From the NCBI RefSeq assembly GCF_024586455.1, contig NC_065921.1, forward strand, positions 62,869,528 to 62,933,527: 64,000 nt of DNA, read 5' to 3'. Under the pieces are notes generated by a model. It was not told the DNA's origin. It worked only from the letters and a program-made list of their open reading frames with translations, and made no database searches. This document shows positions 10,881 through 23,166 of this stretch, piece after piece. Position 1 is the first letter of the stretch; every line of letters starts with the position of its first letter. The stretch comes from Bactrocera neohumeralis. Taxonomy: Eukaryota > Arthropoda > Insecta > Diptera > Tephritidae. Position numbers and translations under genes: made by a program.

Positions 10881-12540
10881 TACAAAGTTTTAAACAAATG
10901 CTTTGTTCGATATTTTTATCCATTGTTAAAGTCGCAACGCACTACTGAGGTGTATAACCTTAAGCAGCTGCTGTAAACAAACTGGCAATCCACGCTCATA
11001 TTTGGCATAGAAATTAAGGACAGTCCTACCAATTTACCAAATAAAAATTTAATATCATTTGCACGAGGAATTCAAATACAATTTCCGGATCTTTTTTTGT
11101 CACAATGTATGTATAGTATTATATGCAGAATTGTACACAAAGTAATTTGCACATTAGGAGTAAAATGTCATAGATTGAATAATTGGCGAAAGATAGTTGT
11201 ACAACATATCGCTTTACCGGTTCATTTTTTAATATGTGCGGATATTACGAAAAATACAGTAAACTTTAAACATTAAATAGAGGTACAATTTGACTGCTAA
11301 CACTTTCACGATCCGTACACAAATTATACCGTTAAATTGTGAGTATAGAGTTTTAATATTTTGAATTACCGTTACAAAATGTTTTGTCTTTTGGTATGAG
11401 AGACATGTCATAGCTTCAAAAAAAAAAAGATTTTTATTGTTTTTTTTTAATTCCGTAGCACCTCTATAATACTGTCCTAAATCCTTAAATTGATCAGAGT
11501 ATTAGTTTTGGAGATACAGCTTTGAAAAGTTGCGCGCTCGAGGTGAGCTATATAGTCACTTAAAACTTTTAAAGATATCTCGAGAGCTACTCAACTGAAC
11601 TTTATGAAATTTTACACAGGACCTCAAGATAAAATTTCATAGTTCTTGAATGAAGGATGTTTTTATGTTAAATTACAACTATTTAAAAAACAAACGTTGA
11701 GAAATTTTCAACAAAATTTGTATGCTAAAAATGCAACTTTATTCTCTCTCGTCAAATATCTGGTTTATGTTCTCAATTGAAACACGTATTTTTTCGTTTT
11801 ACTTTTGATGGTCCAGTAAGATGATTTGCTGTCAACGCGTAGACACTTTATTTCTCCGAAGGACTGTCTTAAATGACGTCGTAACTGCCCAGATTTTAAC
11901 ATTTTCCATTGAAAATTTCAAAAATTCTTTGTAAAATTTTTATCCTTTGAATAATAAAAAGATTGAACAAAATATTTAATTTTTATATTGAAAAATAGAC
12001 CGTTTTTTGCTATAGGAAACCGATGTGAACACTTAACACTGAATGCATACCATTAATTTTCAAAAGATATGGAGTATAGTTCTATTCGAAAAAATATAAA
12101 AATAAATTAATTGGCAAAAATCGTTTTTTTCGGGGTATTGGATTTTTTTGAGATTGAGTCCTCAGTAAGAAAGTAATTTTTCCGTTTTTCTATGTTAGGC
12201 GCCAAAATAAAAATATCATTAGATATTAATAACAATATGACAATTCCTAAAAACGTGACAACATGGAGACTATCTACTTTTTGCTCACATTTTATTTAAT
12301 AACTTTTTTCGCTTAAGCTTATATGACCGAGAACATGATATGACATTTTATTTAGGGCTCAATCTCTCGTAAAAAATTGCGTCGAGTGTTTTAAAATGCC
12401 AATGTTAAAGATTCTTACAATAATATAGAATATCATCTGCTTTGGTCAACGAAATTACCATAAAAGTTATTTTGAAAATTCAGAATAAATAGTCTGTGGT
12501 AACCTATGTACACAAGAGCGGGTCCATTAATTTAATGCTT
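10881..12540. other. AT-rich, no gene recognised
   Basis: About 1.7 kb of AT-rich sequence with short, unconvincing open frames and no repeat structure that I can match elsewhere in the window. Confidence 0.35.
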
Positions 12541-12544
12541 AGTT

Positions 12545-12845
12545 GTAGCACTTTATAGGTTTTCGGATAATGGCGTTTTGTGGGCGTGCCAGTGGTCCGA
12601 TTACGCCCATCTACGAACTCGTACTTTTTGTACTTAGGAACCCGCATACCAAGTTTCATCAAGATATCTCAATTTTAACTCAAGTTACTACGTGCACAGT
12701 CAGACGGACAGTGTTTGACAGACAGTCACCCGTATTTCAACTCGTCTCGACACTCTCATCATTTATATACATATATATATACATATGTACATACATATAT
12801 GTATAACCCTAAAACTATTATAGCAACTGTTGCAAGAGTATAAAA
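12545..12845 (+). repeat. Mini-me/DINE-like repeat, 3' part (copy 1)
   Basis: It shares with 17380-17655 the blocks GTGGTCCGATTACGCCCATC, a CAAGTTTCATCAAGATATC-like stretch, a GACGGACAG/GACAGACAG run, a TATATAC patch and the ending CTGTTGCAAGAGTATAAAAA. The GTCY-like run beside a TA-rich run recalls dipteran mini-me/DINE (Helitron-derived) repeats. The family name is my inference. Confidence 0.6.
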
Positions 12846-12880
12846 ACTGGCCCGCTCTAACTTACAAACATAAGTATGCA

Positions 12881-13260
12881 AGTTAATACCACCAGTTCAC
12901 ATTACATGAACATATTCTTTATCTGTCATAAATATGTAACATGACACTTACGACCCAAATGGTCCGTATTGAAACATTATGTGTACTTTGCTAATACTGT
13001 CCACCTTAGGTGGTCCCAAAATATAATTCATAGATTGTAAGATGAATCTTTCCACTTGTAACATATGTCATATCTCAAGTGGATTGTAGATATACTTCCT
13101 AGAATGTAAGATAAATATTTGTATCTAGACTTAAGCAAAATACTGTATATAAGAAAACATAATAAAGAAAACGAGGCAGTTGACCACAAGGAGTTGCCCA
13201 CGGAGTTACTCACGGGCAGTTGCCCGTAGTAGCCCACGAGAACTAAACGGAGTTTTTAAC
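12881..13260 (+). repeat. 5' LTR
   Basis: It starts AGTTAATACC and ends TTTTTAAC just before a TGG-beginning primer site, giving inverted AGTTAA/TTAACT-type termini as in gypsy-group LTRs. An AATAAAG polyadenylation-like signal lies at 13161-13167. The exact right border is inferred from the primer site, because the 3' LTR is truncated. Confidence 0.7.
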
Positions 13261-13277
13261 TGGCGATGCTGCCAGGA
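13261..13277 (+). other. Putative tRNA primer-binding site
   Basis: TGGCGATGCTGCCAGG lies immediately inside the 5' LTR. The TGGCGA start resembles the arginine-tRNA primer sites of some insect gypsy-like elements. This is an inference. Confidence 0.45.
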
Positions 13278-14189
13278 GATGAAATAATCTCTGGCGGACC
13301 AAAATGTAACAATAAATTTCGGCGGTAACCATTTAAGGGGACAAGAAATCCCCGTGTTACCGTTTGCAAAACAATCAAGTATCCTCAATTGAGGAGAAAA
13401 GTAAAAAAAAAAGTTCAAAAAACGCTAAGTCCAAAAAGAGACACATTATTAAAAAAATCTCAGCGCCACTCAGAAAATTACTGAAAAAATTTCGAGTGTG
13501 TGTTTGTGCCTACTGCCAATCGAACGCGCCTCGTCTAAACGGATTACGAGCGAACAACAAGCGAACATACGTCCACATAAAAAACGCTGAAAGCCCCTCA
13601 TAAAAACAAAAGAAAAAAAAATTTCTGTAAATCAGAAATAATCCCACTAATATTTAGTATGAAAAATTATTTCACTGTGAGTATTGCAAAACCAATAATC
13701 ATGCCACTCACAACTGTTTAAAAATAATAAAAAAAAAACAAGATAAAATCTTATCTTAACAAGATATACTCTATTAGCATATCAAATACATATATGCAAA
13801 TTATATTAAATTAAATCTAAAAAATTTCAAATGAAGGCTCGACCAGCCAAATAATAAAATATTTTTTAAAACCGCGATTCACTACCGCAAGGGGGACCCT
13901 CCGGTTTATAATATAAACTCAGTTCTGCGAATCTGAACTCCAGACCCTCCAGAATAAAAGAGTATCTTTTCCCAGAAAAGATCAAAACAAATATTTAAAT
14001 ACAGGCGGTCAACAAAATATATGACATTTAAATATTTTTAATATGAAGTTATTACAATAGATTTATGCAAAAAGAAATTTAACTATTATATCTTTTTGTG
14101 AGTATTACTATATACATATGTTATTTCATGAAACTCACAAATATATATAAAAAAAAACAAACAAAACCGAAAAATAAATTTAAAGGAAA

Positions 14190-14440
14190 AAAATATAATT
14201 CTTTGGGAGCAGAGACTCCTGAAGTGCCTGCCGAAGATTTTTCCGGCAATATTTTATTAACAAAAAAAAAATATTTTGGGACAAAAAGGTCCTAAAACGC
14301 CAGCTGAAGATTCATACCAGCAGAGTAAAAAGAAGAATTATACAAAATATTGTAGAACGAAAATGTTCTACAACGCCAGCCGAAGTTCATACCGGCAAAA
14401 TAAAACAAAAAAATAATGGAAAAATATATAAAATAAATAT
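14190..14440 (+). repeat. Internal tandem units of the LTR element (left part)
   Basis: About three imperfect units repeat a phrase like GGACAAAAAGGTCCTAAAAC then GCCAGCCGAAGATT then ACCGGCAA followed by A-rich spacer, about 75-80 bp each. The array resumes at 15580 after the Tigger insertion. Confidence 0.65.
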
Positions 14441-14449
14441 AAATATATA

Positions 14450-15544
14450 CAGTAGAACTCCAATTATCCGAACTCCGACTATCCGAATCGCCGATTATCC
14501 GAATCACAAAAAATTGTTCCCCCCGCAAAGCCAGTGTTTGCGCGTCAAGTCTTGACTTGCCGTTGCAGCAGAACTGTTGGAAAGAGAGAATGGGCAGTTT
14601 AAAACGACGTTTTTGCCTCCCAATGTTACAAGTTTGCTGCAACCCATGGACCAGTCTGTTATTGAAACAATGAAGCGCCATTACAGAAGGCAACTGCTGA
14701 GAAAACTGCTGATCGAAGGTGCTGAAGATGAAGAATTGGTTTTGGCAAATCATAGCAAAATAAATTTAAAGGACTGCTGTTACATGGTAGCGGAAGCTTG
14801 GAGTTTGGTTACGCCAGTGACGCTAAGACGTGCGTGGAATAAACTGAAAGGCCTACCGTCTGAGAAGAACAAAAAAAAAAAGAATCTGAAGAAAATGAGA
14901 AACAAGAATATGGAGAGGATGATGATGATGAAGATACGTTGTCACTAGAGAAAATAAGAAAAATGATTGTAAAAATTCCTGGTTGTACAGAAGTAAGTGC
15001 TGAAGATGTAGGAGAGTGGATGGCTTGTGACACGTCTGACGTCCTGGTTTTCAAATTCTCAATGACGATGAAATTGTTGTAAGTGTGAGAGAAGATGTTG
15101 AAGTGGAAGTGGAAGAAGAACTTTCTGCTGATGTTGAAGTAGACGCTGGACCATCAGCTAGTGAAGCATTTGCCGGCCTCGAGACTGCTTTGAAGTGGAT
15201 GGAGCGTCAGCCCGAGTGTAACCACTTGCAACTGCTCACCGTCAAGCGAATGCGTGATCTGGCTGCCCGAAAACGGTTGAAGACCGCAAAACAGCTTACA
15301 TTGACGGAGATGTTTAAAAAACAATGATTTTTATTTCTAAACTTGTACATAAGAACATTTTATTTATATTTAAAACATGTGAAAATTTCATGTTTCTTTC
15401 ATTTAATTCAATAAAAAAAATAGTGCAATATCAAAACGTAGCTTTTATTCTCTCCAATTTTAAAAAAAAAATCCGATTATCCGAATATTTGATAATCCGA
15501 ATGGGTCCCGGTCCCCATTGATTCGGATAATTGGTGTTCTACTG
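14450..15544 (+). mobile_element. Deleted Tigger/pogo-like element
   Basis: The left end CAGTAGAACTCCAATTATCC and the inverted right end CAGTAGAACACCAATTATCC differ once in 20 bp. TA flanks both sides (14448-14449 and 15545-15546). CAGTRGAAC plus ATTATCCGAA is the classic Tigger terminus. At 1095 bp it is less than half of a full Tigger, retaining only the C-terminal part of the transposase. It split the tandem units of the LTR element, so it arrived after that element. Confidence 0.9.
14530..15327 (+). pseudogene. Tigger-type transposase C-terminal part
   Basis: The frame at 14577-14948 encodes FLPPNVTSLLQPMDQSVIET followed by an MKRHYRRQLL block. This is the end of the DDE_1 catalytic domain, where MDQ carries the third acidic residue. 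Frameshifts near 14880 (an A run) and 15045 separate it from the last part, 15085-15327, which is acidic and then ends with AKQLTLTEMFKKQ, the typical Tigger/Jerky tail. The N-terminal CENP-B-like DNA-binding domain and the first two catalytic residues are deleted. Confidence 0.85.
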
Positions 15545-15579
15545 TATATGTAAAACAAAATATAAAAATTCAAAATTTA

Positions 15580-15860
15580 TATAACTTTGAACAAAAAAGT
15601 CTTAAGGCACCAGCCGAAGAAAGTACCGGCAATACTAAAAATAAAAAAATACTTTAAAATTGTGGAACAAAAAGTTCAACAACGGCAGCCGAAGATTTTA
15701 CCGGTAAAATAAAACAAAAAAGAATGGCGAAAAGCCAAATAGAATATAAAAATACAAAATTTAAAATACTTGGGACTAGAAAATCCTAAGACGCCAGTCG
15801 AAGATAATACCGACAATAAAATAAAAGAATATACTCCAAAAAAGGAGGTACTAATATTTT
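15580..15860 (+). repeat. Internal tandem units of the LTR element (right part)
   Basis: Three further units carry GCACCAGCCGAAGAAAGTACC, GGCAGCCGAAGATTTTACC and CGCCAGTCGAAGATAATACC-like cores, continuing the array at 14190-14440. Their function is unknown. Copies lying on both sides of the Tigger show a single array was split. Confidence 0.6.
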
Positions 15861-16175
15861 AAATAAATAATTTCAATAATTGGGGTACTCACAAGCCGTC
15901 GTAAAGCATCGTAAAATCGTAAAATTATAAATTTTTACACTTGCTTAAAAAAAAAATGTTGTTAGATTTCATACAAAAATGAGTTTACACATTTACAATT
16001 CTCAATTCTTAGAAGTCAAAAATAATATAAAATGTATCGAAAGTATATTTAAGAGTCAAATTTAAATAAATTGTAAAATGAATTAAGATTTCAAAATAGT
16101 ACTGTTCAAATTGATAAAATAGTCCATAGCCTCACGTACTACTATATATCCATTTGAATCGGGACGCTTCAATTT

Positions 16176-16186
16176 AGAGGTGGGGG
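16176..16186 (+). other. Polypurine tract
   Basis: An AGAGGTGGGGG run ends exactly where the 3' LTR begins, as required for plus-strand priming in LTR elements. Confidence 0.65.
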
Positions 16187-16491
16187 AGTTAATACCACCA
16201 GTTCACATTACATGAACATATTCTTTATCTGTCATAAATATGTAACATGACACTTACGACCCATATGGTCCGTATTGAAACATTATGTGTACTTTACTAA
16301 TACTGTCCACCTTAGGTGGTCCCAAAATATAATTCATAGATTGTAAGATGAATATTTCCACTTGTAACATATGTCATATCTCAAGTGGATTGTAGATATA
16401 CTTCCTAGAATGTAAGATAAATATTTGTATCTAGACTTAAGCAAAATACTGTATATAAGAAAACATAATAAAGAAAACGAGGCAGTTGACC
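16187..16491 (+). repeat. 3' LTR, truncated
   Basis: It matches 12881-13185 with about three substitutions, then diverges at GCAGTTGACC. Compared with the 5' LTR it lacks the last 75 bp or so, which may explain the missing target duplication. Confidence 0.8.
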
Positions 16492-17379
16492 GCGTTGCTT
16501 ACAAAATTCAAACAGAGTTATTAATTTGCACCTGTAGGAGAAATATATTTTTTATATAATGCCACATCATTCAAAACACTATCAAATGGATAATTAGAAA
16601 ATATTTTCCATTAGCGTTTTGATACGGATTATAATAATATTTAGACAAGTCTCATACAAACTTCCTTTTCAAATTTGATTAGATTTTTTCACTAACTTTG
16701 GCGTCAGTTCACAAAAGTCATAAAAAATTAAAAAAAAACAATCAAATTCACAAATATGTATTAACTTTAATTGAATTTAATTCCATAAATACCAACGTAC
16801 ATAGTACATTTGACAAGCGTCAGCAAGACTGTAGGCTAATGAAAAACAAAAAAGTTATAAACAATAAGTTACGGGACGCGCATATCTACCTACACAATTA
16901 CTAACAAAATTCATACATACAGACGAACATATGTTATGATAATTTATTGTGTGACAGCACAACAACAAATTGCGTAACGTTGCATTGACGCTGTGGGAAT
17001 TGACTGGGTTCTATAAGCAACTTATGACACATATAAATTTATGCACTTACATGCATGCTAACACACAGCCATACTAAGTTATAAAAAATAAAATAAGAAT
17101 AAAAAACTAGCAGCCCTAACCTTAAATCAAGTTCTAGGTCAGTATGGCGATAAACTCAATGAAAATGAGTGATTCGAAATATTTACATACAAACATAAAA
17201 GTATATTCATTAAAAAACGTTGATTAATGTCGTTATATTTTCGAAAAAAAAATTCAGAATCGGAACTTTGATCCTCATATTCGGCATCTGGTGCTTGAGT
17301 TTTTTTGTTGCGATTTGGACAATTTTTGACCATAAGGTGATAGGCCTCAGAGGCTCAGTTTTCGCAAAGTTTAATAGTT
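16492..17379. other. AT-rich spacer, no gene recognised
   Basis: No coding similarity or repeat structure seen. Confidence 0.35.
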
Positions 17380-17655
17380 TTCCGTTTTATGACGTTTTGT
17401 GGGGGTAGCACTGGGCCGATTACGCCTATCTAGGAACTCGTCCTATCTTTTTTGCACAAATAAGACGTACATGAATCTTCATTATGATATCGTAATCTTT
17501 ATTCTAGTTATCCAGACGGATGGACGGACTTACAGACAGTCACTCGGATCATTTATATATGCGTACATAACACTGTGTCAAACTCGATTATTTTTAAATG
17601 ATACAAACAATCGTTAGGTGAACAAAACAGCAATATGTTGCAAGAGTTTAAAAAT
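17380..17655 (+). repeat. Mini-me/DINE-like repeat, 3' part (copy 2)
   Basis: It aligns with 12545-12845: ATGACGTTTTGTGGGG, GGCCGATTACGCCTATCTAG, a GACGGATGGACGGAC run, and an ending with ATGTTGCAAGAG. It is more diverged, with internal changes. Confidence 0.55.
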
Positions 17656-18400
17656 TAATACATTTCCTATCATGCAAGTGCTGCAATAATGTTTATACGC
17701 GTATAGATAATACAAGTTAGCATGGGTTAATTTAAATTTATAAATAATTCTGAAAAAAAAACAAATGTCCAGTGTTAAAAAAAAAAATCTCGATGGCAAG
17801 TTTTGACTTTAACTTCCAACCCAGTTGGCTCTAAAGTAGCTGGAAATAAATTTTCAATATGTAAAAAATCACGTATAAACATACACACATATTAACATAC
17901 CTACGTATTTACTTATGTAAAAGTATGTGCATTTGAACAAATTTGTTAGTGCATAAATTTGTATATTATAAATAGCAAGTCATTTACAAATAAATTTTTT
18001 TCAATATATCTACATATAAATGCGTTCAAAGCACGTTTTGGCATCTCATTTATGACACAGCACTTAGGATTGTATGTCTGCACATAAGTTAGTTTGTCGA
18101 TTTTGTAGAACTCATTATTTATAGTTATTGCTTTCGATTTAATTTCTTCTGCATTGATTTTAAATTTATTTTATTATATATTTAATTTATTATACTTTAT
18201 ACGTACATTAAATTTTTATTTTATTTTATTCTTTTCGATTCATGATTTTTTCTTTCAAAACAAATTAATCAATATTAAAAATAATTAATATTTTCAAGGT
18301 CATCTCATTTTTATTTGAATTTTTCCTTTTAATTCATTAAAAATTTTTATTTGCTTCTTCGCTTCCAATTCACTATGCCTTTATGATAAATACATACATA
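17656..18400. other. AT-rich spacer, no gene recognised
   Basis: Very AT-rich with TACATACATA patches. No gene features. Confidence 0.35.
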
Positions 18401-18439
18401 CATATGCGCACTATAGGCCTTTTGCCTATAAAGAATGCA

Positions 18440-18830
18440 CCCGTGAAGGCTATTTCGGTGCAGCCGAAATTACAGTTTTTTTGTTTAAGCATAAATTTGG
18501 TACGTGGCATTCTTTTCATATTCCTGTCACGTTGTGAAAATCAAAGAAATTAGACAATAAATACGCCTACTTCTCCTACACCACAATTTTAAACCCCTCT
18601 TGATTCGTTCAGTTTCCAGTACACAAATCAAGAAGCAATTATTGTAACGGGATTAAACTGCACGAATAATGCCGTTAGTGCATGCACCTTATGACCAAAA
18701 ATTGTTAAAATCCAATAAAAACTGTTTAAGCCCCTAGGTACCGAATATTTGGACCCCAGTACCTATAGTTGACTTTTGTTCGAAAATATCGGTCAATGTC
18801 TGAGATGCATATACATATTATATAACTGAA
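18440..18830 (+). repeat. Dispersed repeat family A fragment
   Basis: It shares blocks with 36700-36990 (CATTCTTTTCATATTCCT, AGTTTCCAGTACACAAAT) and, inverted, with 60300-60430 (CTAGGTACCGAATATTTGGA). The same family is complete with inverted ends at 35053-37494. Confidence 0.6.
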
Positions 18831-19910
18831 ATTAACCCATCGCTGCATGATTTAATTTCCGTGAGAGATAATTTTTTTTTTTGGCTATTATAAGATGACA
18901 AATTTGAAATTTTATGGTTGCAGTGTTTCTAGCGATAGATTTACGTAACATTGCATATATGCAATATCATGCAGCAAATCTAATTAATTTACAAGGAACT
19001 TACTGAATGGATATGCTCTTTATTTTATTGAATAAAAGTGGGCAGAAGTAAATTCATTACTTTTACAATGTAAATTTATTCTTTGTGTTTCCACTCGTTT
19101 ATATAACAGCCAAGCATTTACTATAGCCGTGTCAACTAAACGATAAAAAAGTCGTATATACCACATCTTAGAGCGAATTTTAATTTTATATCGGCCTATA
19201 AAGGAATCTAGCAAATCAACACGCCCATGAATTTGTTATACTTTGATAGAACGTTTAGGCAAGCGACCGTTATTTTCCGGCCAAATTTGTTATCAACCAA
19301 CTGTTCCCAGGGAGTAAATTCCACATTTGCATAGGTGGCAAAAGATGTGTAGTAATTACAAAAAAAACTTTTTTGTGGGGGAAAATCCCTTAATAATGCT
19401 CTATTATAACGTTGTTGGGACTTGATTCCAAATGAGTTTCTTCAGGAAGTCTATTGATACTGTTGTTTTCTTGGCCAATATACATATATTTCGAAGTTGT
19501 AATTACATAGTTATATCCAGATATACCAGCTAAAACATACTACTTTAATTTTTTCGAATTTATGCATAAATTTCATTGATGAACTATTAACTCCATGAGA
19601 TCATCTGAAAAAAAAGTAAAGTAAATGTTCGGTGCCTTTAAAATCAGTATTAAACCATCATACTGTTTTAGTTTCCAAATAGTTCTGTTATATTTTTCTT
19701 TCAAGGACTTTGCAACTCCTGCGGCTATTATAACATTAACTTCTTTAAAATTGTGTATTGATGGGCTAGCTTCTCCGTGGTTGTATTCGTTTCGATATAC
19801 ATACATATATCCAATTCAAACTTTGCTTCATCATCATCATCGAAATACTCATATTTACTGGCTTCACAATTTAGAACTGCGTTTTCAATGGAAATAAAAA
19901 TAACTCCATA
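18831..19910. other. AT-rich spacer, no gene recognised
   Basis: Several short frames on both strands, none with recognisable domains. Confidence 0.3.
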
Positions 19911-19911
19911 G

Positions 19912-20373
19912 GTCCCGCAATCACTAGACATTAATCCTATTCAAAATATCAGGAACTTTTTGGAAAACCGTATTCGAAAACATCGAATTCCTTCAAAACA
20001 AAGCCAAAACACTGGATCATCGACTTAATGGGTCAAAATATCCGGAAATAATACTAGAAATCGAGTGGGGAGCATACGTCGACGTCTAGGGACAATAATG
20101 GCATGTAGGCCAAAAACCGCTATTGTAATTACTTTTCATTTATATAAATAATCATTAGTGTACGTAAACTTTTTTGATATGAATAAAGCGCATTTTAAGC
20201 TTAGCATTACTTTTATTTGTGCAAAAAAAACATATTTTGATATGCTATATTAATGTTAAATATACATACCATGAAATGGATAGAAAAAAACCACAAAATC
20301 TATTAATTTTAAAACAAATAAACGTGTCGTAATTTTATAGAACTAGGTGTATGTAAACTTTATTGGTCCACTG
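19912..20373 (+). pseudogene. Tc1-like transposase C-terminus with 3' TIR
   Basis: The frame encodes SPDINPIQNIRNFLENRIRK, the Tc1-family block around the last acidic residue, followed by a degraded tail with an RRLGTIMACRPK-like end. The 3' end GTATGTAAACTTTATTGG then TCCACTG is followed by TA (20374-20375), which fits a Tc1-like TIR. A related GTACGTAAACTTTTTTG lies internally at about 20160. The 5' part is absent. Confidence 0.7.
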
Positions 20374-20389
20374 TATGTATGTTTACTCA

Positions 20390-20760
20390 TAACAGTTACT
20401 CAAACAGTGTGCCTAAAATAGATAAATTTGAGCGAAAACTTGGCTTACCTCCCATACAGCTAATATCAGGATTTTGGAATATCCGGCTGACTTTACTCTA
20501 TATAGATAAAATCTGGCCGATACTACCCCAACTTCCATATACTACATACATATGTATGTATGTATATTTTTTTCGTTTTTCTAATAAATCTTATGTATCT
20601 GTCAGTATACGAGTTATATAGTAAGTGTATATATAAAATTGTTTGGATTGCGATCCTCAGGTTGACGTTTTACACCATAAAGTATTTCCCTGGCTTTGAT
20701 TCTTGTAAGTTGCAAAAGTATAAAATGTTCAGTTGCACCCGAACTTGTTTCAAATATATG
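20390..20760 (+). repeat. Dispersed repeat family A fragment with right end
   Basis: Text such as CTGGCCGATACTACCCCAAC resembles 37400-37440, and the end AAAATGTTCAGTTGCACCCG resembles the right terminus of the element at 35053-37494. Degenerate copy. Confidence 0.55.
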
Positions 20761-20944
20761 TATTTTATTCTTCATAGACCAATTTTAAACAGAGTTTCTG
20801 ATTATTAACACTAGTACTGCCAAACACACTAAGCTTGATTTTATGAATAGAGATTTACACATCGTAGCAATCATTTCTTATTTAATCACATGTACTTAAG
20901 TATATACTTATGTATATTAAATTTATGATTTATGGTACTAATTT

Positions 20945-21910
20945 TTATACCCTGGACAGGGTATATTAAGTTTGTCACGAAGTTTGTAACACCCAGAAGG
21001 AAGCGTCGAGTATATATATATAAATGATCAGAAGGTCGAGCTGAGTCGATTCCGCCATGTCCGTCTATCTGTCTGTATATATACAAACTAGTCCCTCATT
21101 GTTTAAGATATCGTTTGAAATTTTGCAAACGTCATTTTCTTTTCAAGAAGCTGCTCATTTGTCGGAACTGCCGATATCGGAGCACTATAACATATGTATA
21201 GCTGCCATATAAACTGAATGATCGGAATCAAGTTCTTGTTTGGAAAACTTTCACATTTGGCAAGATATATTCACAAAATTTGGTATAGATTATTTTCTAA
21301 GGCAACAATGTAATCTCCGAAGAAATTGTTCAGATCGGTTAACTATAGCGTATAGCTGACATACAAAATGAACGATCGGAATCATGTTCTTGTATGGAAA
21401 ACTTTCACATTTGACAAGATGTATTCACGAAATTTGGTATAGATTATTTTCTAAAGCAACAATGTAATCTCCGAAGAAATTGTTCAGATCGTTAACTATA
21501 GCATATAGCTGCCATACAAAATGAACGATCGGAATCAAGTTCTTGTATGGGAAACGGCCTCATTTGACGATATATCTTCACAAAATTTGTTATGAGGTAT
21601 TGTTTATAGAAATAATGTAATATCAGAAGAAATTGTGCAGATCGGCTCAATATAGCATATAGCTGCCATACAAACCGAACGATCGGAATCAAGGGATTGT
21701 ATGGAAAACTTTCGCATTTGACGTGGTATCTTAACGAAATTTGGCATGGATTACCGCTAAAGGTAACAATATAATCTCAAAAAAATTGTTCAGAACGGAT
21801 TACTATAGCATATAGCTTCCATACAAACTGAACACATATGTAGTTACTAACAGAAATGCACCTGTGAAGGGTATTTAGCTTCGGTGCAACCGAAGTTAAC
21901 GCTTTCTCTT
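20945..21910 (+). repeat. Near-complete mini-me/DINE-like repeat
   Basis: It begins TTTTATACCCTGGACAGGG and ends CGGTGCAACCGAAGTTAACG. Inside are GTCACGAAGTTTGTAACACC, a TA run, GTCCGTCTATCTGTCTG then TATATATAC, and four tandem 154-bp units. A GTCY run next to TA, plus internal tandem units, resembles Helitron-derived DINE/mini-me repeats. Pieces of the same sequence occur at 866-968, 24060-24195, 24965-25260 and elsewhere. No protein is encoded. Confidence 0.65.
21190..21835 (+). repeat. 154-bp tandem array, about four units
   Basis: The phrase ATCGGAATCA recurs at 21221, 21375, 21528 and 21682, giving periods of 154, 153 and 154 bp. Each unit also carries CATATAGCTGCCATACAAA and AATCTCCGAAGAAATTGTTC-like sequence. 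Confidence 0.85.
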
Positions 21911-23166
21911 GTCTAGTCCTTATTTAATCACAATTTATTAATGTTGCGGTTTTTGGTACTAATTTTATATTACTGCCAAAGTTCCGCTTAAACGCTGAGC
22001 GCCAAACGGTTATACGGTTGGGTCAATATCTACATATGTTTACACTGAATAACAATGACGACATCGAAAGTGGCGCGATATGCGATGACAAAGCGCGCAG
22101 AGCTGAAATACACGTCATCACTTGAGCATCTGCCACCACTATAGTTTTCATTTCAAAATAACATAAGTAGGTATGTACTTATCTATGTACATATGTATGT
22201 ATGTAGTTACAAGTACCAAGGTATAAACATACATATTTATGCGACATTTTTCCAAGTGAATAGTTGAAAAGCATAGACACTTGCGTCAGTTTGACGTGTC
22301 AAAATACGAAAAATGCATGAAACGTGTTCAAAGTTAGAAGTGGATTTTGAACATATTACAAAAGACGTTGCGATTGAATCAATGACAATTGCATTTATAT
22401 TACTTATATACATACATACATACATATGTATGTATAAGAATATAAGTTTAAATTTACGTATTGTACCATATATGACTCATACTGTGTAGATGAACAAAAA
22501 CCAATCACAAGTGTTATTATTGCGAAAAACAAAAACTCCGATTACCTTGCTTCACTCAAGCACTTTCCTTCACTTTATTATTGTTGCTTTTATTACGTTG
22601 TTATTTTCTAACGTCGTATTAAAATACTTATGTATAATGTACGTTTACTTTTATAATTATTTAAAAACTCGCTACGTTGAAATTTGTCGAATGTGTATAG
22701 ACAGACAACACAAGCACAGAGAGTGCAAAATCTTACCCCTTAACCCGCTAAACCCATTGGATGACACACACACAAACAAACATCCAACAGTCTCAATCGC
22801 TGTACCAGTTGCGTTTTTCAAAAATCGTATGATTATGTGTCAAAGTCCGTGAAATGGCACATGAACAAAAAAATAATAATAGCAACACAATAAAATAAGA
22901 ACAAGTATGTACATATATACTGTACACATGAATGTATGCATATACTGTTTTGTGCGCGATCGTACACAATTGTGTTTATGTAGGACTGCGCGCTTATACA
23001 AATGTAATTGGGGGCGGGCGGTTGACTCTTTGAAAATCATTCATAGCCATTTTCCGTTCGCAGATTTTAACGTGCACACAATACATACACACATATGTAT
23101 GTATGTACACATGTAAGTAGAGGGTTGAGGTCGTTACTTGTGGCGGCTGCTCCGAATGTGACCATG
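21911..23166. other. Non-coding AT-rich DNA with palindromic microsatellite patches
   Basis: TACATATGTATGTA patches occur at 22188-22205, 22405-22435 and 23085-23110. An open frame at 22490-22852 has no recognisable domain. I see no gene. Confidence 0.35.

Larger units (their letters stand above)
12881..16491 (+). mobile_element. Non-autonomous LTR retrotransposon (LARD-like)
   Basis: Two direct repeats, 12881-13260 and 16187-16491, are near-identical (I count about three differences over the 305 bp shared) and bracket 2.9 kb. A primer-binding-like TGGCGATGCTGCCAGG follows the left LTR, and a purine tract GAGGTGGGGG sits directly before the right LTR, fixing the plus orientation. The interior has no gag-pol, only a short basic frame at 13364-13603 and tandem units, plus an inserted Tigger. 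I found no target duplication, and the right LTR lacks its last 75 bp or so. Confidence 0.8.

Noticed and set aside
12881..13185. Two 305-bp direct repeats read as a simple segmental duplication
   Set aside because: The primer-like TGG site after the left copy and the purine tract exactly before the right copy identify them as LTRs.
22490..22852. 120-codon frame as a possible small gene
   Set aside because: Low-complexity, AT-driven composition, no domain, no splice context and microsatellite-rich neighbourhood.
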